A DNA stretch of 38,311 bases from the NCBI GenBank assembly GCA_945883495.1, contig CAMCXS010000057.1:1-38311 (forward strand), read 5' to 3'. Both the position numbers and the translations under genes were made by a program. The notes under the pieces were generated by a model. That model had not been told where the DNA came from. It searched no databases and saw only the letters and a list, made by a program, of their open reading frames with translations. Of this stretch, positions 31,733-38,311 are shown one piece after another. Each line of letters starts with the position of its first letter. Positions within the stretch are counted from its first letter, which is position 1. Source of the stretch: Akkermansia muciniphila. GTDB taxonomy: Bacteria; Verrucomicrobiota; Verrucomicrobiia; Verrucomicrobiales; DEV007.

Positions 31733-32866
31733 TTAAATTTTGATTTCCCATATAATCAATGTACCCGGAAATGCGATTTCAAGTGGGTAGTGGCGAGGAT
31801 CTTTCCCCTTGATAAAGTCACATCGAACACAGTCGGAAACAACCGTAAGTTTGCCGTCGTCAGCGAGTTCGACAAACTCCAGCAGAAGTGGGAGTCCACG
31901 ACCCCGGCTTTTCTCCTTGGTCCGAGAGTAATGCCCTTCGACGATAGCCTCGACCAAGATATCTCCATCTTTTCGTCTGAATAGTTTCTGGTCTAACACG
32001 CGCGTCCGAATCGTCCTGGGAATTCCGACACCCTGATCGTAGAAAGCAAACCAGATTGTCCCTCGGGCCATGTCTCTGTAGCCTAGCATCCACCACTGGT
32101 TTTTCAAACACCGAGCCGAGAAGCCTGGTGGAAATGCGTGGAGAATTGCGTTCTCCATACATTCAATCAAGGCTTTCCCCAATTTCTTGCGAAGCGATGA
32201 CGGAAATCCTGCTAGATGTTCAAAATGCAGAATCAATTCTTCCGCCGCCGGGGGAGCTACCTTTCGACCGGTCCGGTGGCTGAGGATCTGCGGCACATCA
32301 GCATCCGGAATCTCTACGGTGAGCGAGAAGTAATCGAAATACCCAGCTTGCTTCAGCACACTGAGCACTTGGTCATTAGGCAGTTTTGATGTCTTGGTGC
32401 TTAGTGAGCTGCGAGGGGAGAGGACAGTCACCCGCTCGAACGTAGCGATTAGTAGCAGAGCGGCTTCTGGACCTAGCTTCTTAATTTGAGAGTGGTCAAT
32501 CCTAACCTTTCGGGCCCGATCCACAAAGAATGCTCGCTCCACACGGTGAAGGAATTCGACACTGGAATGCAGGTTGTCTAGAAAACTCAGATTCTCTGGG
32601 AAAGTAAGTTCGATGGTCTGGTTTTCGGTTTTCCTGACTAGATCGCGCTTACGAATCCAGTATTTCTCTTTGATCGTCCCATGTCCACTCGCTCGCGCCT
32701 TAGCGAGACGTTTGCGCCGGATTCTGGATAGAAGATAAAGCTTTAGTCGCTTATCACTTATCCATCTCTGGCGCAGCTTTCGTCGGACGCGACCCGGCAG
32801 TCGACTATTGCGATGGGCGGGAACGGTCCGCAAAGGGATTTTCCCCCAGCGTGAATCGTCGATCAT
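31733..32866 (-). CDS. GHKL (HATPase) ATP-binding protein with STAS-like N-terminal region
   Basis: A 377-residue protein. The basic N-terminus (residues 20-60) precedes a STAS-like segment at about 84-185 (TIELTFPENLSFLDNL, then GPEAALLLIATFERV). The C-terminal half is a GHKL ATPase: N-box ALIECMENAILHAF with E235 and N239, G1 box FYDQGVGIP with D277, and G2 box GRGLPLLLEF around 322-331. There is no His-phosphorylation H-box, so it is probably an anti-sigma-like kinase or ATP-dependent switch rather than a classical sensor kinase. It is the first gene of a three-gene operon; upstream of its ATG there is no clear ribosome site. Confidence 0.85.
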   Translation of the reverse strand: MIDDSRWGKIPLRTVPAHRNSRLPGRVRRKLRQRWISDKRLKLYLLSRIRRKRLAKARASGHGTIKEKYWIRKRDLVRKTENQTIELTFPENLSFLDNLHSSVEFLHRVERAFFVDRARKVRIDHSQIKKLGPEAALLLIATFERVTVLSPRSSLSTKTSKLPNDQVLSVLKQAGYFDYFSLTVEIPDADVPQILSHRTGRKVAPPAAEELILHFEHLAGFPSSLRKKLGKALIECMENAILHAFPPGFSARCLKNQWWMLGYRDMARGTIWFAFYDQGVGIPRTIRTRVLDQKLFRRKDGDILVEAIVEGHYSRTKEKSRGRGLPLLLEFVELADDGKLTVVSDCVRCDFIKGKDPRHYPLEIAFPGTLIIWEIKI

Positions 32867-33169
32867 TGAATCGGGGCTTGTCAGGCTCGCACCCCTACCC
32901 GTTTCTGTGCTCTTGTCAACTTTCCACTCTATTCCTCCTTGGTGAACATTGAGCGAACCAAATTGCGACAGACGAGCGATAAACGGTCAAGCGGAATGAG
33001 TGTTGTTCCCTGTCGGAACAGCCTCCATCCTCTCGCTTTGGCGGCGCCGAAAATCTGTCGGAAGCTGACGCAACCGATTTGTCTGGGGGACCACTGGGTC
33101 GGTCGGAGTTTTTTGGGATACCCTCCGACTTTGGTTGCCGCAAAATCCGATTTGGCCAAAGGTCCCTTG
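32867..33169. other. Divergent intergenic region with REP-like copy g
   Basis: About 300 bp between the divergent ATPase operon and the antitoxin gene. It carries REP-like copy g (32979-33007). An AAAGG ribosome site for the antitoxin lies at 33157-33161. No other gene is seen. Confidence 0.5.
32979..33007 (+). repeat. REP-like palindrome, copy g
   Basis: AAACGGTCAAGCGGAATGAG is a diverged copy of the dispersed palindrome in forward orientation, upstream of the VapB gene. Confidence 0.55.
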
Positions 33170-33412
33170 ATGAAGATCACCGTTGAGTTGCCCGAGGACG
33201 AGGTCCGCGAGATCTGCGCGCTGTCTGTCATCGACAAGAAAGGTCCGGCCATCCGCAAGTTGCTGGCCGACTCGTTGATGCTCCAGCGGCGGGTCCGGAT
33301 TTCGGAGAAGTTTCTTTGCGGCGAATGGTCGGCGGAACTCGACGGCTTCGAGGCAGCCAAGGAAAACGAGAGGCGAAGCGCCCGCACCCTGGCCAAACAA
33401 TGGCGCGGGTGA
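33170..33412 (+). CDS. VapB-type antitoxin (DUF2191-like)
   Basis: An 80-residue protein: MKITVELPEDEVREICALSV then the helical RKLLADSLMLQRRVRI and a basic tail. The N-terminal strand plus helix resembles ribbon-helix-helix VapB antitoxins of DUF2191 type. AAAGG lies 8-12 bases before ATG 33170. Its partner downstream has lost its N-terminal catalytic part, so the antitoxin may now be an orphan. Confidence 0.75.
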   Translation: MKITVELPEDEVREICALSVIDKKGPAIRKLLADSLMLQRRVRISEKFLCGEWSAELDGFEAAKENERRSARTLAKQWRG

Positions 33413-33794
33413 AATCGACCCACTGGCATGCCTAGCTGAGCCTGTTGCCTTCGAGGTGTTGCGCCATGCCACAGCGGAGGAGCGTCCCCGTATCGAAGCT
33501 CAATTCGCGACAATGCCGCTCTTGCCGACTCCTGCTTTGCTCTGGCGAGACGCCACTAGGCTCGGTCAGGACTGCCGGGATCAAGGCTATACTGCTGGTT
33601 CACTCGATCTTGTGATCGCTGCGTGGGCGATCCATCACGATGCTGAGCTTGTCACGTTCGATTGTGACTACGAAACCATTGCCCGGTATTCCACCTTGCG
33701 GGTGATCTGCCTTTCTCTGCCTGAAAAGGGAAGCGATTGCGAGTTCGAGAATGGAGATGGGCGGCTGCGGAGGAACCGCCCTCCAACTGAGTGA
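33411..33794 (+). pseudogene. VapC-type PIN toxin missing its N-terminus
   Basis: The frame holds PVAFEVLRHATAEERPRIEA, SLDLVIAAWAIHHDAELVTF then DCDYETIA, which correspond to the second, third and fourth acid sites of a PIN domain. The first strand with the essential (V/L)DTS/N Asp is absent; only GEIDPLACLAE precedes. A GTG at 33456 could start a 112-residue fragment, but it cannot form a full active site. The antitoxin before it is intact. Confidence 0.75.
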
Positions 33795-33841
33795 AGGATC
33801 CCATCCGCTCGGCCGGACTAGTCCGGCGCCGCCACTACCGA

Positions 33842-34783
33842 TCACCCCGCCAGCTCCGCAGCATTCGCGGACGCCTCCGACCCAAGCCGAACCCCAGCAC
33901 GAGTTGCTGGGGTTTGCGCCGGAGCTTCCGCTCCTACTTGGGCTTGGGCCCCGGAGGCCAAGATCTCCTCACGCCGTTGTTTGGCTTCCTCAATCCGGGC
34001 TTGGGCTTCGCGGCGGCGGGCGTCGGCGTTGGCGATGCGGAGGTCGGATTCGGCTTTGGCGGCGCGTCGCTCGGCGCGGAGGGCGTCGGCTTCGGCTTTG
34101 CGGGCTTGGGTGTTGGCCTTGGCGGTTTCCGACTTTTGGCGCGGCTTCAAGCGGGAGGTGTCGAAGAGGGCATCGGCCATGGCCGGCTTGCCGAGATAGT
34201 GCAAGCCGAGGATATGGAGATTGCGGGTCAGTTGCAGTTGGAGGGCTTCCTTGGCCTCCGCGCGAGAGCCGCCCGTGCCGCGCTTGGCAGCCCGGCCTTC
34301 GGACGCGGCGTCGTAGACCTTCTTCCAGTCATCCCGCAGCGTCGTGAAGGTGGCGAACTTGTCGGGCGTGTGGGTTTGCGACGCCGTGACCAGGCGATCC
34401 AGGAGACTCAGCAATCCGGCTTCGGGCGAGCGCCGCAATTCACTCAATCCTTGGGGAAAGAACTCCAGGTATTCCGGGCTGCTGCGGTGAAACTCACTGT
34501 GCAATCCGCCTTCGATCCGGCTCAGTTGCTCATGGATGACCTCCCGTTGCGCCGTCTTGCGGCTGGTGCGCGCTTTCTGCACCGCCAGTTTGGTCTGCTC
34601 CGTGGCGTCCTTGCCGCCCAAGGCCTCGTAGCAGGACGCCGTGTCGGAGAGAATCTCGTCGTGCTGCCCCTTGGCGTTGTGGCTGGCCAGCCGATGAATG
34701 TGATCGTGGGTGAAATCGAGCAGGCTGTGGGTGCTCAGATTTTTGGAGGCAAACTCGATTTCGAAGTAACGGCTTGGGTCCAT
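33842..34783 (-). CDS. Coiled-coil protein, 313 residues, family unknown
   Basis: A helical protein starting MDPSRYFEIEFASKNLSTHS then LLDFTHDHIHRLASHNA. Residues 1-210 are alpha-helical with no catalytic motif I can name; residues 225-285 are a continuous coiled coil rich in A, E, K and R (RKAEADALRAERRAAKAESD then LRIANADARRREAQARIEEA); the tail is Pro/Ala-rich. Its last 70 codons have been copied into the chimeric pseudogene at 23450-23656 with about 90% identity by eye. This suggests the family is multi-copy in the genome. It might be a transposon-associated or structural protein; I do not know its function. Confidence 0.7.
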   Translation of the reverse strand: MDPSRYFEIEFASKNLSTHSLLDFTHDHIHRLASHNAKGQHDEILSDTASCYEALGGKDATEQTKLAVQKARTSRKTAQREVIHEQLSRIEGGLHSEFHRSSPEYLEFFPQGLSELRRSPEAGLLSLLDRLVTASQTHTPDKFATFTTLRDDWKKVYDAASEGRAAKRGTGGSRAEAKEALQLQLTRNLHILGLHYLGKPAMADALFDTSRLKPRQKSETAKANTQARKAEADALRAERRAAKAESDLRIANADARRREAQARIEEAKQRREEILASGAQAQVGAEAPAQTPATRAGVRLGSEASANAAELAG

Positions 34784-35077
34784 AGAAGGTGTGGGCGTGT
34801 GATGATGATCTGCTTTTGGCGAATGTTAAGGACGCCTTGATAATTGCAACTCCTGAATTGTGACATTTCCGCCATCGGGACGTTAGGGGGGGGGGCGCCT
34901 GATGGCGCCGTTGAGGGTTGAGGGTTGAGGGTTGAGGGGCGGGAAGGAGTGGGTGGTGTGGCGCGGGCTGGTCACTGTCGACTCCCGCCTAGCCCAACCC
35001 CCTCTCGTCATCGACCATCCGGTTTGCCTTTGCGTGATGGGATGAACTCGGTTTCCGACCGTCAGGAGGTTTGAGCC
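34784..35077. repeat. Gap with GGGTTGA array and short GGCGCC hairpin
   Basis: Four TTGAGGG heptamers in a row (34911-34938) follow a GGCGCC-TGAT-GGCGCC hairpin (34895-34910) and a G-tract. The same heptamer occurs twice at 595-608. No gene is seen. Confidence 0.75.
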
Positions 35078-35281
35078 TCACGCGAAGCCCGAACGAATAC
35101 GCGACGCGAGGCCCGTCGTTTCTTCCGGACAACGGCGGCGGATGCTCGCCCAGTTCCGCATCGCTTGGTTCATGCGCTCTTTGCGGCCTTCTTGCGGAGC
35201 CCCGGCGGTGCCCTCTCGCTCCACCAGCCGCTGGAAGTAGGTGTCCTTGACGTCGGGATCGTTGCGAATGTCTTTCAGATA
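35078..35281 (-). pseudogene. C-terminal gene fragment starting at a REP-like repeat
   Basis: The minus strand reads LKDIRNDPDVKDTYFQRLVE, REGTAGAPQEGRKERMNQAM, then RNWASIRRRCPEETTG to TGA at 35078. It looks like a real C-terminus, charged and helical, and its upstream end is exactly the REP-like copy e. The family is unknown. Confidence 0.5.
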
Positions 35282-35311
35282 CAACAGTCATGCCGCTTGA
35301 CTGTTTGCTCT
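35282..35311 (+). repeat. REP-like palindrome, copy e (well preserved)
   Basis: AACAGTCA-TGCCGCT-TGACTGTT is an 8-bp perfect inverted repeat with a 7-nt loop, flanked by TTGCTC on the right. It is followed on the minus strand by the orphan fragment at 35078-35281. Confidence 0.75.
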
Positions 35312-35567
35312 TGAAGAAATCTTTTTTTCTTGGTGACTCATCCGCAGGTGACGGGAGGTCTGTCGCGAGTCTCGCGAGCTGATCCGCGAGGAGTGGAAAC
35401 GTTGTCTCGATTATTGAGATAAGTAATGAATACAATGAAAACCGTATTGATGATGCCGGGAATGCGGCTCCACGCATAAGGAGAGCGGCTGCGAGCCTCG
35501 GGAGAGCACGCGCATGAGCCGGGAGACTGGTACCTGGCACCAAAGTGCGTCTAGCTCGAAGGAAATT
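35312..35567. other. Gap downstream of the Septu pair
   Basis: No gene seen. TACCTGGCACCA at 35530-35541 repeats the terminal motif of the 107-bp elements in isolation. Confidence 0.4.
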
Positions 35568-36158
35568 CTACGGCTCCAAGTAATGCCGGTAGGCGAAATC
35601 GTCGAGCGGCTCATCTGGCTCCCGATGGCGACGACGAGACTCTCGACGGCGCAGGCTGGGATGTTCGCCCTCATTGAGGCCGTAAAGCTCAATCGTGACG
35701 CGCGCCCTTTCCTGATCGGCTGGGGTAGCGCGTTCGTTGACTTCGATTCGGCCTAGGGTGTAATCCCAACGGAAATAGCGTTGGAATTCGTAATCGTTGG
35801 CATCCGGACGAAGAAGGCCTTCGTCGTAGCGTTCGCCTTTCCGTTGGCAGTAGTCACAACAGTAGTAGAGGTTCGCCCAGGCGTACGCTTCTGCCGGAAA
35901 GCGGCTCTTTGGGCGGAAGTGCTCGATGGTGTCCTTGGATGGTGGGCTCACCGGATATTGATCGCAGAACGAGCAATGATCTTGGGTTTGCTCCTTTAGC
36001 TGTGGAAGAAGGTGCTGATTCAGCGGAATTTTGTTCACTGCCGGCCAGCGGAACGGCTTGGAAGGATTGGCCGCTCGTTTCCTCTCCCAATCCGCCGCCC
36101 ATGCAGGCCCCTTTTGGGACAAGATGGCGGGTTCCGGTCCGCGGACGAAACGCTTCAT
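35568..36158 (-). CDS. ptuB: HNH endonuclease of a Septu system
   Basis: A 196-residue HNH nuclease of the TIGR02646/PtuB-type family: zinc pair CSFC (62-65), catalytic TIEHFRPKS (E79, H80), N96 in WANLYYC and second pair CDYC (101-104). In the Septu defence system PtuB is the DNA-cutting effector and PtuA the ATPase sensor. Its ATG overlaps the PtuA stop (ATGA), the usual coupling of this pair. Its sequence is complete. Confidence 0.9.
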   Translation of the reverse strand: MKRFVRGPEPAILSQKGPAWAADWERKRAANPSKPFRWPAVNKIPLNQHLLPQLKEQTQDHCSFCDQYPVSPPSKDTIEHFRPKSRFPAEAYAWANLYYCCDYCQRKGERYDEGLLRPDANDYEFQRYFRWDYTLGRIEVNERATPADQERARVTIELYGLNEGEHPSLRRRESRRRHREPDEPLDDFAYRHYLEP

Positions 36159-37507
36159 GCCGGTTGCCGCAACTGCTTATCCATCTGACTGAGTTCGCGA
36201 CCGATCATGAAGCGCAGCTCACTTCCTCGGGCGGCGATCTGCTCCGCGATGCCCCGGGCCGAAGGTTCCGCTGCCGGATCTCCGCGATACGCCGCATCCC
36301 GGAATTGGCGGAACTTGGCCAGTAAATCCTCGGTTTCCGGATCGTACCACTCGGGAACTTCCATGATTTCTTCGAGCACGCTGATGTAGCTGTCCCCCTC
36401 GCAGGCCGGGAGCGGTTCGCGGGCCGTTGCGACGCCATCGGCATTCACCTTCAAAGAATGAACCCAGCCGTGATTCAGGGAACAGATGACAAACGGACTG
36501 TGGGTGGAAGCGATGATTTGGGCGTTGGGAAACATCCGTTGAACGATCGGCAAAACCCGGCGTTGCCAAGATGGATGCAGGTGGATGTCCACTTCATCCA
36601 AGAGGAGGAGGAACTGGCGCTCCAGGGGCGGGATGTCGTCAATCCACGGGATCCGATCCAAACGCATCAGCAGATCCGCGATCCAGCTGACGATCGACTT
36701 CAATCCATCCGGCATCAGGCCCAGCGGTACGACTTTTCCGTTGATCTGGACACGAACGTTGTTGTCTTCGTAGGTGGTGACAAAGGCAAATGCGATTCCG
36801 GTGATCTCGGAAATGATCCCCTCCATCTGCCGAATGGTGCGCTGGAGTTGCTCGGCGGTTTCGGCCAAACCGGCTTCCTTGGCCTTCAATCGTTTGAAAT
36901 CCTGGTTGGCCACCCATTGCGCGAGACGCTTGGTGTCGGCGGTATGGATGAAGGAAAGGGAGTTTTCGAACGGATTGTCGCCGGGCTCGGACGGGGCTTC
37001 GATTTGGACTTCGCTCACGTCCCGGAGACCGGCGTAGGCGAAGGCCGCCCAGGAGAAGCGGGGGCGTGATTCCGGTGGGGTTTTGGCGCTGAAGCTGAAC
37101 GCGCGATTGCGGTAGTTGGAAAAGTCGTTGTCAGACGTCCAGAGGTAATATCCGACATGTCCCCCCCCCTGCTGCATTCCAAGGAGCCGATCATCTAGTG
37201 GGTCCGGGAGTTCTGCGGGAAGCTGGCCACTCATTCCGGCCCGAATGCCGACCTTTGCGGTGGGGCCGAGGTCAGCCACCGCGACCGATTCCGAGTCTCG
37301 CAATCGAGAGGCACAAAGGTCCGGACCGAACCTGGAGTTCCAAGTTAATGCCCCAGCAATCGCATACAACAATGTGCTCTTCCCCGCCCCATTCGGCCCG
37401 GTCAACAACTGAACATCCGCCAAGCCCGTCTGGGGCGGCGGCGGCAAGGTGATCGTTGCCTCATTGAATGGGCCGACGTGCCGGAGATAGATTCGTTCGA
37501 CTCGCAT
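36155..37507 (-). CDS. ptuA: AAA/ABC-type ATPase of a Septu system
   Basis: A 450-residue SMC-like ATPase with Walker A GPNGAGKS (37-44), a signature-like segment LMPDGLKSIVSW (264-275), Walker B LLLDEVD (301-307) and the H-loop STHSP (334-338). The short lid between the ATPase halves and the downstream HNH gene identify it as PtuA. Together with PtuB it forms an anti-phage complex in which the ATPase holds the nuclease. AGGAG lies 17 bases before ATG 37507. The operon is in the same direction as a truncated ATPase gene upstream. Confidence 0.9.
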   Translation of the reverse strand: MRVERIYLRHVGPFNEATITLPPPPQTGLADVQLLTGPNGAGKSTLLYAIAGALTWNSRFGPDLCASRLRDSESVAVADLGPTAKVGIRAGMSGQLPAELPDPLDDRLLGMQQGGGHVGYYLWTSDNDFSNYRNRAFSFSAKTPPESRPRFSWAAFAYAGLRDVSEVQIEAPSEPGDNPFENSLSFIHTADTKRLAQWVANQDFKRLKAKEAGLAETAEQLQRTIRQMEGIISEITGIAFAFVTTYEDNNVRVQINGKVVPLGLMPDGLKSIVSWIADLLMRLDRIPWIDDIPPLERQFLLLLDEVDIHLHPSWQRRVLPIVQRMFPNAQIIASTHSPFVICSLNHGWVHSLKVNADGVATAREPLPACEGDSYISVLEEIMEVPEWYDPETEDLLAKFRQFRDAAYRGDPAAEPSARGIAEQIAARGSELRFMIGRELSQMDKQLRQPA

Positions 37508-37603
37508 GGGTGGCTTGACTCCTGGTGGGACGGTGCTGCCGGAAAGCCGCCTCGTCCATGGCGGAATTGCGGTCGTGGCGCGTCGTGATGGACCCGTGGC
37601 CGT

Positions 37604-38029
37604 TCACGATACAACAGTCATCCCGCTTGACTGTTTGCTCACTGCGCAAACGCTGGCAACCCCGCTCTTCACTCCGGCGGTGAGACGGTGGGTCCATGAC
37701 CAGAGCTCCGCTGGCCGTTCTTTGCTGGCCGGTACGACAGCGCGCACAGCTGATTCGATTCCAAATCTCCCCTCCCCGGTTCCGTGAACGATCTCCCGGA
37801 CTCCGCCGCGGATGCCGTGCCACAGGCATTCCCCGCCGTCCCCGTATTTTCCGCCGAGAATTTCCGCCAAGTTGTAGCCGCGTCCCATGGCGTGAAGGAA
37901 ACGGAATGCGTCCCGGAGATTGCTTTTTCCGCTGGCGTTGCTCCCCACGATGATCGTGAAAGCCCCAAGGGGAATCGTGTGCGGCCCGCTGAAGCTTCTC
38001 CAATCCGTGAGGCGCAGCGACGTGATCAT
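37604..38029 (-). pseudogene. AAA ATPase N-terminal fragment, cut at a REP-like repeat
   Basis: ATG 38029 begins MITSLRLTDWRSFSGPHTIP and a Walker A VGSNASGKSNL (29-39), the N-terminus of an OLD/RecF-type ATPase normally of 350-450 residues. After about 120 genuine residues the frame runs through REP-like copy f (SKQSSGMTVVS) and stops. Walker B and the signature motif are missing. The intact gene was likely another defence ATPase before the Septu pair. Confidence 0.75.
37611..37640 (+). repeat. REP-like palindrome, copy f (best preserved)
   Basis: AACAGTCA-TCCCGCT-TGACTGTT is a perfect 8-bp inverted repeat with a 7-nt loop, extended by TTGCTC as in copy e. It lies at the 3' break of the truncated ATPase. 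Confidence 0.8.
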
Positions 38030-38311
38030 GGCGGCAGGTCAGTGTAAGCCGCTGCGGAGTCCTGGGGCAAACTGGATTTTGCGCCCGCGGGCAGCGGGTC
38101 ACTCCGGCCATCAACGATCAACCATCAACTCGCGCATCAGCGCGCCGGCGCGCAACGTTCCCAAAACGCGGAACGCGCCCCGTCTTCGTACTTGGTTCAT
38201 CCCAAAATTTGGAATGGCTCATGTCACGATGCATGGGCCATTCCGCAAATGGGGAATGAGTCAAGTATCAAAATTTCATTCATTCCGGAAATTGTGAATG
38301 GCCCAAGTACG
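38030..38311. other. Window end, non-coding with palindromes
   Basis: No gene seen. GCGCGCCGGCGCGC (38141-38154) is a 14-bp palindrome. From about 38210, several small inverted CATTCC/GGAATG and CATTC/GAATG pairs recur in a row (for example CATTCCGCAAATGGGGAATG), suggesting a repeat array that continues beyond the window. Confidence 0.5.

Overview
The window is GC-rich bacterial DNA, most likely from a Verrucomicrobiota or related Planctomycetota-type soil or water bacterium. The evidence is a DUF1549/DUF1553 plus DUF1501 secreted gene pair, a SHD1 domain, DUF1080 relics, several secreted Asp-box (BNR) proteins, an FAD-dependent secreted oxidoreductase and an SGNH hydrolase. The phylum is an inference from gene content; there is no rRNA or marker gene to confirm it.

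Layout. 1-865: two tandem repeat arrays (42 bp and 62 bp periods). 866-4248: DUF1549/1553 and DUF1501 pair. 4252-5009: wreckage of a YeiH-type permease gene and an IS5-type transposase. 5010-7619: large multi-Asp-box propeller gene interrupted near its end by one in-frame TAG. 7790-7937: relic of a REP-associated (RAYT-like) transposase. 8089-12425: FAD oxidoreductase and a TIM-barrel glycosidase-like protein. 13078-20058, all on the minus strand: sialidase-like protein, a DUF2089 regulator with a Yip1-like membrane protein, a large secreted repeat protein and an SGNH hydrolase, separated by 107-bp inverted-repeat elements. 20277-23042: a restriction-modification island made of Vsr, a C5 cytosine methyltransferase, an XRE controller with a C-box, and a NaeI-like endonuclease. 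23450-28133: duplicated and decayed toxin-antitoxin genes, two intact VapC-type toxins, an IS66 fragment and DUF1080 relics. 28469-32866: a long patatin-like phospholipase, then a convergent three-gene operon (GHKL ATPase, STAS-like DUF4325, membrane protein). 33170-34783: VapB with a beheaded VapC, then a coiled-coil protein. 35568-37507: a Septu-type PtuA/PtuB defence pair, followed by the truncated start of another AAA ATPase.

How it fits together. The first 20 kb is a secreted polymer-degradation region typical of the lineage. The last 18 kb behaves like a defence island: a restriction system, Septu, toxin-antitoxin pairs, a patatin lipase and an unfamiliar ATPase/STAS/membrane operon. 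A short REP-like palindrome (core AACAGTCA, 7 nt, TGACTGTT and degenerate forms) occurs about eight times. In at least four places it lies exactly where a truncated gene begins or ends, which suggests it takes part in reshuffling this island. The best candidates for an undescribed system are the ATPase/DUF4325/membrane operon and the patatin gene with its large C-terminal extension.
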